NCBI GenBank assembly: GCA_018396675.1
Contig: JAGTQX010000012.1
Span: 182,859 to 246,858 of the forward strand
Direction: 5' to 3'
From: Candidatus Bathyarchaeota archaeon
GTDB lineage: Archaea > Thermoproteota > Bathyarchaeia > Bathyarchaeales > Bathycorpusculaceae
DNA: 64,000 nucleotides
The notes below the pieces were generated by a model. It searched no databases, was not told the origin of the DNA, and saw nothing but the letters and a program-made list of their open reading frames with translations. Below are positions 18,381 through 26,740 of the stretch, one piece after another (position 1 is the first letter of the stretch; the number at the start of each line of letters is the position of its first letter). The translations under genes were made by a program, and so were the position numbers.

Positions 18381-19055
18381 ATGCGACGAGCCATCAAATT
18401 TGCAACGCTTGCAACCATGCTGTTCTTACTTTGTTTATCATTTGCTTACGCTACTGCGCAAGTTGGCGTTGAAGCAGGCGACTGGATAAAATGCGACTAT
18501 GTTTCGGGCAATAATTTGCCAAGCGAGTTTATCCAATGGGTTAAAGTGGAGTGTCTATCAGCCGCGGGAACAACTGCAACGTTACGCGTGACAACGCACT
18601 TCAGCAATGGCGCAGAACAGACTGAAACCATGACGTGGGATGTTGCCAGCGGCGCTGGAAACCTTACTTTCCAAGCGCTTATACCAGCAAACTCGAATAA
18701 CGGCGATACCATTCCAGCGGTGGAAGGAAGCAGCGTAACCATTGCTGGCGAAAGAACAGGAACCTATGCCGGAGCAAGCAGAACCGTTGTCTACGCAAGC
18801 TTAACACAAGGAGACATGCAGTTCAGCTACTGCTGGGACAAGGAAACCGGAATCATCGTGGAAGTAACCTTAACCCAAGGCTCCATGTCAGCCACTTTCA
18901 AAGCAACAAGCACAAACATTTGGCAAGCAACATCGTCAAACCCGCTGCCAATGCCAAGCCTACCAATAGAGACGCTCTCCATCAGCATCTCAGTAATGGT
19001 GGCAATAGCCATAGTGGCAACAGCATTAATCTACACCAAGCATAAGAGAAGCTAA
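18381..19055 (+). CDS. Secreted membrane-anchored protein of unknown function
   Basis: I do not recognise the family. It has a clear signal peptide (residues 1-26, cleavage likely near ATAQV), a Thr/Ser/Gly-rich beta-type exterior domain of about 165 residues, and a C-terminal transmembrane helix (about 200-218) followed by a basic HKRS tail. The pre-helix PLPMPSLPIE segment looks like a short rigid linker. It begins 18 bases after the propeller gene and is probably co-transcribed with it. GAGGGA precedes ATG 18381 as ribosome-binding site. Confidence 0.75.
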   Translation: MRRAIKFATLATMLFLLCLSFAYATAQVGVEAGDWIKCDYVSGNNLPSEFIQWVKVECLSAAGTTATLRVTTHFSNGAEQTETMTWDVASGAGNLTFQALIPANSNNGDTIPAVEGSSVTIAGERTGTYAGASRTVVYASLTQGDMQFSYCWDKETGIIVEVTLTQGSMSATFKATSTNIWQATSSNPLPMPSLPIETLSISISVMVAIAIVATALIYTKHKRS

Positions 19056-19292
19056 AACTTAATAAACTCGGAAAAACCAAAACTCCCATCTTTTTTCGGC
19101 ATTCCTATGCTAGAAAGAACACGAAACTCCTAAAAAGAATAGTTCATAAGAAAACTTCCATTAGTCGCTGATAAACGACAATAAAGGCAATATTATTATT
19201 AAAATAAAAAAGGGGAGCTTGCGGGGGAAATCCATTCGTTATAGTAAAAACCTTTCCTATTAATCGCAGTATCGGAGCGTTGGTTTAAGCAA

Positions 19293-19302
19293 TTAATAAA
19301 TA
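19293..19302 (+). promoter_or_regulatory. TATA box for orphan radical SAM gene
   Basis: TTAATAAATA about 50 bases before the preferred ATG 19352; transcription would start near 19322-19326. The rest of the 278-base gap upstream holds nothing I can identify. Confidence 0.4.
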
Positions 19303-19312
19303 GCTTACTTTG

Positions 19313-19328
19313 CAAGTTTATTAACTTG
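19313..19328. promoter_or_regulatory. Inverted repeat at expected start site, operator candidate
   Basis: CAAGTT, a 4-base spacer, then AACTTG: a perfect 6-bp inverted repeat placed where a TATA box at 19293-19302 would put the transcription start. This is a common position for an archaeal repressor site. A small hairpin in the 5' leader is the alternative. Confidence 0.35.
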
Positions 19329-19351
19329 TATGAGTGTTAGGTGGCTTGTCC

Positions 19352-20401
19352 ATGGCTTTGGAGAAAGTTGCCAGCGTTGTCTTTCGTTCTCTAGCACCTA
19401 ACCGACCTCACCATGCGCAGTGGATGCTCACACGCAAGTGTAACTATCGCTGTAAAGGTTGCAATGTTTGGCGTGAGCAAGACGCGACAGAACTTTCAAC
19501 AAGCGAGGTCATAAGAGGTTTAGATGCTCTGCGAAAACTCGGTGTAGTGGAGATTGTCTTTTCTGGTGGAAACCCGCTGCTTAAAGAAGATATAGACATG
19601 ATTTTAGAGTATTCTTCGCGTTTTTTTGTTACAACAGTTTATGACAATGGAAGCATGGCTGTGGAAAAAGTTGAGGCATTAAAATATGTGGATTTTGTTG
19701 CCATTTCTTTGGACAGTCTAGACCCTGAAAAGAATGATTACATAAAAGGTGTGAAAGGTGCGTGGAAGCGTGCGATGAATGCCATCGAAACTTTACAAGA
19801 AAGAGGGGTGCGCGTCGGTGTTTCTCCCACGATTTCCCAGCTGAACTTGCACGAGATTGTTGATTTTACGCGATACTTCTTGAATAAAGGGATTCCCGTC
19901 TGGTACTGCCTATACTCCTATGACTCACCAAGCACTGATAACCAGTTGTTCGCAATCGGCAAGAAAAACGACGAATTTTTGATAACTGACAACAAAGCGA
20001 TGGTAAATCTTTGCGATTCCCTTATTGCCATGAGGCGAGAAAACAACAACATTTTTATCACAAATAAACTGTTGGAAGCTCTAAAAACGTTTTATTCAAG
20101 CGGCATGCGAACGTGGAAATGCCGCGCGCTAAACAATTTCTTCATTGTTGATCATCGTGGAAGAGTGGCTGGCTGTCACCTTCAAGAACCTGTAGCCTCA
20201 ATTTTTGACTTACCTGAAATTTGGGACAGCAACGAATTCAAAACTTTACGCAAAACTTATAGCACATGTAATGGGTGCATCTACCTTTGCTACATTTTCT
20301 ATTCACTTCACGGAAATGTTAGAGGTAACATTCAGCTTGCAAGGGAACATTGGAAAAACGCCAAGTTACTATTGAAAGAGCCTATGTCTCAGTACAGATG
20401 A
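19352..20401 (+). CDS. Radical SAM enzyme of unknown substrate with C-terminal Cys cluster
   Basis: A radical SAM protein of about 349 residues. The cluster motif is CNYRCKGC, with CxxxCxxC spacing, near the N-terminus, and VFSGGNPLL is the GGEP-like motif. The last 100 residues have a SPASM/twitch-like cysteine set (WKCRALNN, VAGCHLQ, YSTCNGCIYLCYIFYS) that may hold an extra iron-sulfur cluster. ATG 19352 follows AGGTGG by seven bases; an upstream GTG 19334 in the same frame is less likely. It is related to the broad PqqE/MoaA-like group. No peptide substrate or partner lies alongside, so the reaction is not assigned. Confidence 0.8.
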   Translation: MALEKVASVVFRSLAPNRPHHAQWMLTRKCNYRCKGCNVWREQDATELSTSEVIRGLDALRKLGVVEIVFSGGNPLLKEDIDMILEYSSRFFVTTVYDNGSMAVEKVEALKYVDFVAISLDSLDPEKNDYIKGVKGAWKRAMNAIETLQERGVRVGVSPTISQLNLHEIVDFTRYFLNKGIPVWYCLYSYDSPSTDNQLFAIGKKNDEFLITDNKAMVNLCDSLIAMRRENNNIFITNKLLEALKTFYSSGMRTWKCRALNNFFIVDHRGRVAGCHLQEPVASIFDLPEIWDSNEFKTLRKTYSTCNGCIYLCYIFYSLHGNVRGNIQLAREHWKNAKLLLKEPMSQYR

Positions 20402-20460
20402 GACTTATACGATAATAATTATTACTTCAATTGCCCAACTATAGTTTGGTGACTTGCTGA

Positions 20461-20973
20461 TTGGGTTATATTGATATCTGGAAAGTTTTAGAAGAAATGA
20501 TGACTGATTTTCGCAAAAGAGGTTTTTCAGTACCTAAAAATATTGTTGACGATTTGAAATCTGCAAAAACTTTGATAAATGTTTTTAACGCTGACCCGAC
20601 GCGTCTTGAGACGAGTCAAAAAATCGAAGAATACCTTAACACTGTTGAGGCTTTCTTGTTTTCAGAAGGGCAGAAATTTGGAGACAAATACGTCAAAGAA
20701 TGGCTTAAAAAGCTAGAAAACGCAGGCAAAGTTTTTGGTGAAGAATCCGTTAAATCTCGATTTGTTCCCGGACTTCCAAAAGAGCATCGGTGGATTCGTG
20801 TGAAGCTTTCAGAGGAACTGTCTTTTGATGCTTTAAAGACTTTAGCTGAGGAATTAAATCTTTTATGCGAATTGCAGAATGGCGGATACTTGCTTGTTTA
20901 TGGCAGAGATGAGGCCTTGAAAGATTTTATCAAGAAAATGGCTACAGGATATAGGTCAAAAGCTCGGAAATAG
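20461..20973 (+). CDS. DUF2096-like archaeal protein upstream of smc
   Basis: A 170-residue soluble protein, helical in the first two thirds and alpha/beta at the end. The RGFSVPKNIVDDLKSAKTLINVF block near residues 20-42 (in part) and the YLNTVEAFLF segment resemble my recollection of the archaeal DUF2096 family, so the family call is moderate. The function is unknown. It starts at TTG 20461 after GGTGAC and is 118 bases upstream of smc, which has its own TATA-like element. It may be separately transcribed. Confidence 0.6.
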   Translation: MGYIDIWKVLEEMMTDFRKRGFSVPKNIVDDLKSAKTLINVFNADPTRLETSQKIEEYLNTVEAFLFSEGQKFGDKYVKEWLKKLENAGKVFGEESVKSRFVPGLPKEHRWIRVKLSEELSFDALKTLAEELNLLCELQNGGYLLVYGRDEALKDFIKKMATGYRSKARK

Positions 20974-21013
20974 CGTTAAAAAGTGCATAATTGTTAAAGC
21001 TTTCCGATGCAAA

Positions 21014-21022
21014 CTTTTATAG
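21014..21022 (+). promoter_or_regulatory. TATA box of the smc-scpA-scpB operon
   Basis: CTTTTATAG about 70 bases before the smc ATG at 21092, a good match to archaeal box A. The leader that follows has GGGGTGAGGG just before the start. Confidence 0.45.
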
Positions 21023-21091
21023 CGAAATCGTGCAGAAATGACTCTGGATAGAGAACGCTTACGGTTTCGTTAGGGGTGAGGGCGCAGTTTA

Positions 21092-24000
21092 ATGCCCTAT
21101 ATCAAAAAAATAGAGCTTAAGGGATTCAAATCCTTTGGACCGCAGACCGTTAAGGTAGTCTTGGATAAGGGTTTTACAGCTATAACTGGTCCGAACGGAA
21201 GCGGAAAAACAAACATTGTTGACGCTATTTTGTTTGCTCTTGGCGAGCTAAGCACCAGAAGGCTTCGTGCAGAGAATGCTGCTAAGCTGATTTTTCACGG
21301 TTCTGAAAAGGCGGGTTTGGAAAAGGCGAGAATGGCTAAAGTGATCATACAGTTCGATAACAGTGATGGACGTATACCCGTTGACACAACAACAGTTACA
21401 GTTTCCCGTGAGGTTTACCGAAACGGTCAAAGCGTTTACAGACTTAATGGCAGACGAATATCCCGAACTTACATAATGGAAATGCTTTCCATGGCTGGAA
21501 TAAGCTCAACAAGCCAAAACATAATCCTACAAGGCACAATAACTCGTTTAACCGACATTGCGCCGATGGAAAGAAGAAAAATAATTGAAGACTTGGTTGG
21601 AATAGGCCAGTATGATGCAGAGAAGGCTGAAGCTGAAGAGAAACTTCGCGCTGCAGATATCTCAATGCGCACAGCTATGGGTAGAATAGACGAAGTGCAA
21701 AGACGGGTTGAAGACCTAGAAAGGGAACGTAACGAACTTTTGCGATACAACTTCCTCAGAAATGAAGTGAAAAAATTTGAAGCTGTAAAAATCTCGCACG
21801 ACATCGCGCAGCTACAGCAAAAAATAGAGTGGAACTCCGTTCAAGCGGATAAAATTAAAAGCAGACTGGAAAAGATCAGAGCAGTTCGCGAACAGTACAG
21901 GATGAAACGTCGCGAAATTGAAGGTGAATGGCGAAAGCTAAGCTCCGAAATAGTTGAGGAAGGCGGCTCGCAAGTATTACGTGTTCAAATGAAAATAGGT
22001 GAGCTTAAATCCAAACTTACCGAGTTAACGACGAAGATAAGCTCTGGAAAAACAAGCTTGGAAGGGCTCAAAAAGGTTCGAGAAAACAACTTTCAACAAT
22101 ACCAGTCTATTAAAAACGAGATTCGTGAAAACCGTTTAAAGATTAGGCGTTTAAGAAGCGAGTATGAACGTATTCTAAGCGAAATTAATGTGAAACAAGC
22201 GGAGCATGATGCGTTAGCACAGGAAGCGGCGCAACTTTGGAATGGCATAGGTGAAAACAGCAAAAAGATACGAGAAATAGAATTGCAGCTTGATAAGGAT
22301 TACAAGAGGCTCGCCTTTTTAAGGTCTGAGCATTCCAAAAGTGAAACAGCCATCAGAATTCGTGAGAGAAGGCTCAAAGACCTTAACGGACGCAAAGAAC
22401 GTTTTGCTACAACGCTTGGCGAGCTTGGAAAATCTTTAGCTGAACTGATGAAGGTTCAGAAGGAACAGAAGATGCAAGTTAAAAATTTGGAACGCATGCT
22501 GGAGCGTCGGATAGCTCAAAAAGAGGCTATAGAAAGGGAAATAGTTGAAGCTGGAAAAATAGCCGATTCTGCACGTGAAGCTGTCGTGGAGTTTGCAACG
22601 CAGAGAGAGCTTGCAGAAACTATTGCAGCTGAAGAAAAAGCTTTAAGAAGCATAGAGGAGCTCGGGGAATTAGGCGTCATTCCAGGTGTTTACGGGCGGT
22701 TGCGTAACCTTATAAAAATTGATAAGGCTTATCAAAGGGCAGTCGAAGTCGCCGCTGGAGGATGGCTAGACGCCGTAGTTGTAAAGGATTTTGACACTGC
22801 ATTCACATGCACAGAAACCTTAAGGCGAATGAAACTTGGACGAATAAAGATAATCCCAATCGAGGGAATATCTAACGTTAAACCAATTAAAATCCCAAAC
22901 GGCAAAAATGTCAACGGCGCAGCCTTTTCGTTCATAAAATGTGAGAGACAATATGAACCTGCAGTCTACTTCGTCTTCGGCGACACCTTAGTGGTTCCAG
23001 AAGACAAAACAGCTTTTGCGCTTTCAAATGAAGGCTACCGTGCGGTAACAATTAACGGCGACATCTACGAACCTGGTGGAGCATTAGAAAGCGGCTATTA
23101 TCGTGCACCCATAGATTTTTCAACAATAATCCCAAGCGAGGCGGCAATAAAAAGCTTGGATGAAGCTGTCAGAGCCCTTCAACTGCATCTTTCCAGAAGA
23201 GAAGGCGACATAACATCTCTTGAGGATGAAATAGACAAAACCCGCGTTGAAATTGCACATTTATCCGAGGCTATAACAACTCTCGATAGGGAAATAACCC
23301 GTGTAAAAAGAAGCCTAAAAAGAACAAAGTCAAACGTTAAAAGAATAGACGCTAACATCGCAAGAATCGAAAAAGAAATCGAGGCTGAAAAAACCAAAAT
23401 ATGGTCGTATAAAGCTGAAAGAAGCACACTACAGAAGGAAATTCGTAAACTTCAAAACGACTTAGCCATTTTACGGCGAAAAGTTGACCCAGCAAACATT
23501 CAAGAAATGGAGGTTAAACGGGAAAAGCTATCTGAAGAGATAAACACTTTAAGGCAGAAGCTTGGAACAGTTCAAACCGAAATCTCTACACTTCAATCAC
23601 AATTTGATAACGTTTTGAGAACCGGATACAAAAACGCTAAAATTCAGCTGGCTAAAGTTGAGCAGCAGCTCAAAAAAGTCGAAAGTGAAGTTGAAAACGC
23701 ATTGCAAGAAAGGGAAAAACTGAAGCAAGAACTGACTGAACTAGAGAAAAGCCGCGTCGAACTATCTAAGACAGTGTTATCTGCCAAGGAAGAATCCAAA
23801 AAGTTCACGTCCCAAATAGACGAGATAGATAGGGAACTTCGCAAACTTGACGCTGAATACGAAGAAACCGACCGTTTATTAAACCACCAACAACTTAACA
23901 TACAAACCTCCCTTATACAATTAGAGCAGTGGCAAACTCAGCTGCGACAGTTCGGCTACGAAAAACCCTTAGAAGTTACTGCTAAGGAAGTTGAAGATGC

Positions 24001-24643
24001 TGAAACTTCGTTAAAAATGTTACAGTTCGAACTTGAAAGGATAGGAGCTGTTAACCAACTCGCGTTATCGCATTACGCTGAACAAATTTCTCGTTACAAA
24101 GAACTTTCTATGAGAATGAATGAACTTGAAAGAGAAAAACAAGCAATTCTGAAATTTATGGACGAAATTGAAAGCAAGAAACACAAGGTTTTCATGGAAG
24201 CATTTGAAAAAATAAACCAGAACCTGCAGAAATACTTCTCCAAACTTACAGGCGGGGGAACAGCCAATTTGATTCTAGAGAATCCCAATGAACCATTCTA
24301 CGGAGGCATAGACATGATTGTCCAGTTCCCACGCAAACCATCCATAGTTGTCAGCGGAGCCAGCGGAGGTGAACGTTCAGTCGCTGCGGTTGCTTTTCTA
24401 TTCGCCATAAAAGAGTTTACGCCTGCTGCCTTCTACATATTCGACGAAGTGGATGCTCACTTGGACGCTTTTCACGTTTCTAAACTTGCTGACCTTCTAA
24501 TGGAAGAATCCGAGAAGGCACAGTTTATTGTTATCACGTTGAAGCCTGAAATGGTAAATAAAGCTCAAAGAGTTTATGGTGTTTACGGCCGCGACGGTGT
24601 TTCGAACGTTATTTCCGCCAAATTTTTGGAGGTGCCAAGCTGA
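21092..24643 (+). CDS. smc: Chromosome segregation SMC ATPase
   Basis: The condensin-like SMC protein that organises and segregates the chromosome. Its 1183 residues have the full layout: Walker A GPNGSGKTN (residues 32-40) in the N-terminal head, coiled coil (about 165-500), hinge (about 510-680, with GELGVIPGVYGRL and GGWLDAVVV), returning coiled coil (about 690-1010), then the C-terminal head with signature SGASGGERS and Walker B FYIFDEVDAHLD near 1120. It abuts scpA, whose ATG starts directly after the smc stop, so all three condensin subunits are co-translated. Confidence 0.96.
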   Translation: MPYIKKIELKGFKSFGPQTVKVVLDKGFTAITGPNGSGKTNIVDAILFALGELSTRRLRAENAAKLIFHGSEKAGLEKARMAKVIIQFDNSDGRIPVDTTTVTVSREVYRNGQSVYRLNGRRISRTYIMEMLSMAGISSTSQNIILQGTITRLTDIAPMERRKIIEDLVGIGQYDAEKAEAEEKLRAADISMRTAMGRIDEVQRRVEDLERERNELLRYNFLRNEVKKFEAVKISHDIAQLQQKIEWNSVQADKIKSRLEKIRAVREQYRMKRREIEGEWRKLSSEIVEEGGSQVLRVQMKIGELKSKLTELTTKISSGKTSLEGLKKVRENNFQQYQSIKNEIRENRLKIRRLRSEYERILSEINVKQAEHDALAQEAAQLWNGIGENSKKIREIELQLDKDYKRLAFLRSEHSKSETAIRIRERRLKDLNGRKERFATTLGELGKSLAELMKVQKEQKMQVKNLERMLERRIAQKEAIEREIVEAGKIADSAREAVVEFATQRELAETIAAEEKALRSIEELGELGVIPGVYGRLRNLIKIDKAYQRAVEVAAGGWLDAVVVKDFDTAFTCTETLRRMKLGRIKIIPIEGISNVKPIKIPNGKNVNGAAFSFIKCERQYEPAVYFVFGDTLVVPEDKTAFALSNEGYRAVTINGDIYEPGGALESGYYRAPIDFSTIIPSEAAIKSLDEAVRALQLHLSRREGDITSLEDEIDKTRVEIAHLSEAITTLDREITRVKRSLKRTKSNVKRIDANIARIEKEIEAEKTKIWSYKAERSTLQKEIRKLQNDLAILRRKVDPANIQEMEVKREKLSEEINTLRQKLGTVQTEISTLQSQFDNVLRTGYKNAKIQLAKVEQQLKKVESEVENALQEREKLKQELTELEKSRVELSKTVLSAKEESKKFTSQIDEIDRELRKLDAEYEETDRLLNHQQLNIQTSLIQLEQWQTQLRQFGYEKPLEVTAKEVEDAETSLKMLQFELERIGAVNQLALSHYAEQISRYKELSMRMNELEREKQAILKFMDEIESKKHKVFMEAFEKINQNLQKYFSKLTGGGTANLILENPNEPFYGGIDMIVQFPRKPSIVVSGASGGERSVAAVAFLFAIKEFTPAAFYIFDEVDAHLDAFHVSKLADLLMEESEKAQFIVITLKPEMVNKAQRVYGVYGRDGVSNVISAKFLEVPS

Positions 24644-25351
24644 ATGGCCGTAACAATGAAGAAGCCTTTCTATCTCCGTCCGCCATGGAACATTCTTTTC
24701 GAGTTTCACAAGTTGGAGAAACTTACGCCTTGGAACATCAACATAGCCTATTTGCTGGCAACTTTTCTTGAGGAAATGGAAAAAACTGGACAAATAGACT
24801 TTAGGGCTTCTGGTGTAGCCTTGGATTCATCAGCACTAATATACTTAATGAAGTCTAAACTACTCTTAAAGCTTGAAGAACCTCCGCCACCGCCAAAATC
24901 GCCTCAAGACTTCATACCTCCGCCACTTTTCCTCCCACTTAGACATGAACTCACATCAACAACCATAAGACACTTGCTTGAAGTCTTGGATGACGTTTTA
25001 AAAAGTGAGATGCTTCTGCGTCCAGAGAAAGCCACGGCGGAGCCAATTTTGCCTACACCTTCAGAAATCCTTCCACAAATAGATTATTACCTCATGGAAA
25101 TCGAAGTTCAGATGGATAGACTTTACATGTCACTTTCTGAAATGGTAAAAGGCGCCGGAATAATACAGTTTTCCGCCATAATACGGGGAATGACGCGGCT
25201 CGAAGCAATACGCACATTTATTCTACTCTTGTTTTTGGCTCAAGACGAAAGAGTGAATTTGTGGCAAGAAGAGGAAACCGAAGAAATCTACATCACAATA
25301 GGAGGATTCACCGTTGCAAGAGATGGAAAACCAGATCAACCAAGCAACTAA
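24644..25351 (+). CDS. scpA: Segregation and condensation protein A (kleisin)
   Basis: The kleisin subunit that bridges SMC heads. The N-terminal KPFYLRPPWNILFEFHKLEKL block contacts the SMC neck. A Pro-rich linker (LEEPPPPPKSP, about residues 83-93) and a C-terminal winged-helix region follow. The N-terminal kleisin helix carries the WNINIAYLLATFLEEM pattern. The 235-residue length fits archaeal ScpA. It begins at the base after the smc stop and overlaps scpB by 38 bases. Confidence 0.85.
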   Translation: MAVTMKKPFYLRPPWNILFEFHKLEKLTPWNINIAYLLATFLEEMEKTGQIDFRASGVALDSSALIYLMKSKLLLKLEEPPPPPKSPQDFIPPPLFLPLRHELTSTTIRHLLEVLDDVLKSEMLLRPEKATAEPILPTPSEILPQIDYYLMEIEVQMDRLYMSLSEMVKGAGIIQFSAIIRGMTRLEAIRTFILLLFLAQDERVNLWQEEETEEIYITIGGFTVARDGKPDQPSN

Positions 25352-25937
25352 TCCAAGTGAAAGCCCTCACGATGCGCAGGGAAAGGCTATTAATGAGCTT
25401 TTATTGGTTGAAGCTGCATTATATGTTGCGGGACGCCCCCTTGAAATTACAGAATTATGCTCGGTTCTAAAAACACGTTCAAAGAATAAAGTTAAAAAAC
25501 TTGTCAAAATGCTTACACAAGAATATGCTAACAGAAAAACAGCTCTCGAAATCCTAGAACTAAAAGATGAAAGATATGTTTTGCAATTAAAAGCCGAATT
25601 TACGCCGCAAGTTAAAAAGCTTGTTAACAGGCCGTTGCTTTCCATAGGCCCGCTGAAAACATTATCTTACATAGCCCTAAGGCAGCCTGTTTCTCAAAAA
25701 CGAGTTGTTGAAGTGCGTGGGCATCACGCTTATGGACATATTAAATTGCTTAAGGAGATGGGACTCATAGCCTTGGAGAGAAAGGGACGTTCGTCGGTTT
25801 TGAGAACCACAGATTATTTTGCAGACTATTTTGGTTTAAGCCATGACTTGCAAACGATGAAAAGAGAACTGCGAAAGATTCTTGAAAAGGAAAAAGTTGT
25901 TGAAGAAGGCGCTGAAGGTTCTATTTTAGACGTTTAG
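25314..25937 (+). CDS. scpB: Segregation and condensation protein B
   Basis: The tandem winged-helix partner of ScpA and SMC. The family core is visible: LLVEAALYVAGRPLEITELCSVL (about residues 28-50, in part), YVLQLKAEFTPQVKKLV and LKTLSYIALRQPVSQKRVVEVRG near 120-140 (in part). The start overlaps the last 38 bases of scpA. The true start may be a later codon, because the first 20 residues look linker-like. The Glu-rich tail is short. Confidence 0.88.
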   Translation: MQEMENQINQATNPSESPHDAQGKAINELLLVEAALYVAGRPLEITELCSVLKTRSKNKVKKLVKMLTQEYANRKTALEILELKDERYVLQLKAEFTPQVKKLVNRPLLSIGPLKTLSYIALRQPVSQKRVVEVRGHHAYGHIKLLKEMGLIALERKGRSSVLRTTDYFADYFGLSHDLQTMKRELRKILEKEKVVEEGAEGSILDV

Positions 25938-25950
25938 CTCCACGGATAGG

Positions 25951-25958
25951 TTTATATG
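25951..25958 (+). promoter_or_regulatory. TATA box of the S8e gene
   Basis: TTTATATG preceded by GG purines (BRE-like), about 65 bases before the S8e start. It is a good archaeal promoter match just after the scpB stop. Confidence 0.5.
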
Positions 25959-26020
25959 CAAAAGAATGCGTGATAGTGAACAAAGCTTAAACGTTTGCGT
26001 TATAGTTAGAGATGATTAAA

Positions 26021-26416
26021 ATGTCTGTTTGGCACGGTGACCTGCATAAGCGAAAGCCGTCTGGCGGCAAAAAACGTGCATACAGAGGCAAAAGGAAATT
26101 CGAACAAGGCAACTTCCCAGTCGAAACAGTACTTGGGGACCCAAAAAGAAAGATTGAAGATGGAAGAGGCCGCACCGCAAAAATCAAAGTTTTAAGCGAA
26201 AAATACGCTTGTGTAACCGATTTGACTACGGGTAAAACCACAAAAGTTGAAATCCTACGTGTTGTTAAGAACCCAGCTAACGTAGACTATGACCGAAGAG
26301 GCGTAATAACGAAAGGTGCAATAATCGAAACTTCTCTAGGCTTGGCACGTGTAACCTCTCGTCCCGGGCAAAACGGTGTTATAAACGCGGTTTTGATAGG
26401 CGAAAAGTCAAGCTAG
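26021..26416 (+). CDS. rps8e: 30S ribosomal protein S8e
   Basis: A small-subunit protein found only in archaea and eukaryotes. The start SVWHGDLHKRKPSGGKKRAYRGKRK (in part) is the family hallmark, followed by TVLGDPKRK and a C-terminal GAIIETSLGLARVTSRPGQNG block. ATG 26021 fits the conserved N-terminus; ATG 26012 would add three residues. The 131-residue size is normal. It is convergent with, and overlaps by a few bases, the SRP19 gene on the other strand. Confidence 0.95.
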   Translation: MSVWHGDLHKRKPSGGKKRAYRGKRKFEQGNFPVETVLGDPKRKIEDGRGRTAKIKVLSEKYACVTDLTTGKTTKVEILRVVKNPANVDYDRRGVITKGAIIETSLGLARVTSRPGQNGVINAVLIGEKSS

Positions 26417-26718
26417 ATGGGTTTTGAAGCAGCAGCACTGCGAATTTTCAGTAGTCGACTGGCAATTTTTTTAATGATTTGGTTTTTCGGTTCTTTTTTT
26501 GCTATTAGTAGCATGCCTGTTTTCAACCATGGCGTTTTTGGATAACCCGCTTCTGGAACCAGTTCGTGTTCAAAACCAAGTTTTTCGACAGCCTCTTTCA
26601 ACTCCGTGATTTTCGGTGAAGGTACAGCTAGGCTTTTTGGGATTTTTCTTCCTTCCTTTCTAGTTTTTGTCGCGTCAAAATATGCTGGCCAAACGATTAT
26701 TTTGTCTTGTTTACGCAT
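26413..26718 (-). CDS. srp19: Signal recognition particle protein SRP19
   Basis: The 7S-RNA-binding subunit of the archaeal signal recognition particle, needed for SRP54 loading and membrane targeting. About 101 residues, with the KIIVWPAYFDATKTRKEGRKIPK block (in part) that contacts SRP RNA, and a basic C-terminus. ATG 26718 follows a GGGGGAAG ribosome-binding site and gives the family's usual N-terminus; the upstream ATG 26754 would overlap gltX and add 12 residues. Confidence 0.93.
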   Translation of the reverse strand: MRKQDKIIVWPAYFDATKTRKEGRKIPKSLAVPSPKITELKEAVEKLGFEHELVPEAGYPKTPWLKTGMLLIAKKEPKNQIIKKIASRLLKIRSAAASKPI

Positions 26719-26740
26719 ATCAATCTTCCCCCACTCATTT

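Noticed and set aside
19056-19292. Possible small RNA or tRNA in the gap before the orphan radical SAM gene
   Set aside because: No tRNA arms, box C/D or stable stem found by eye; the stretch is A/T-rich and ordinary.
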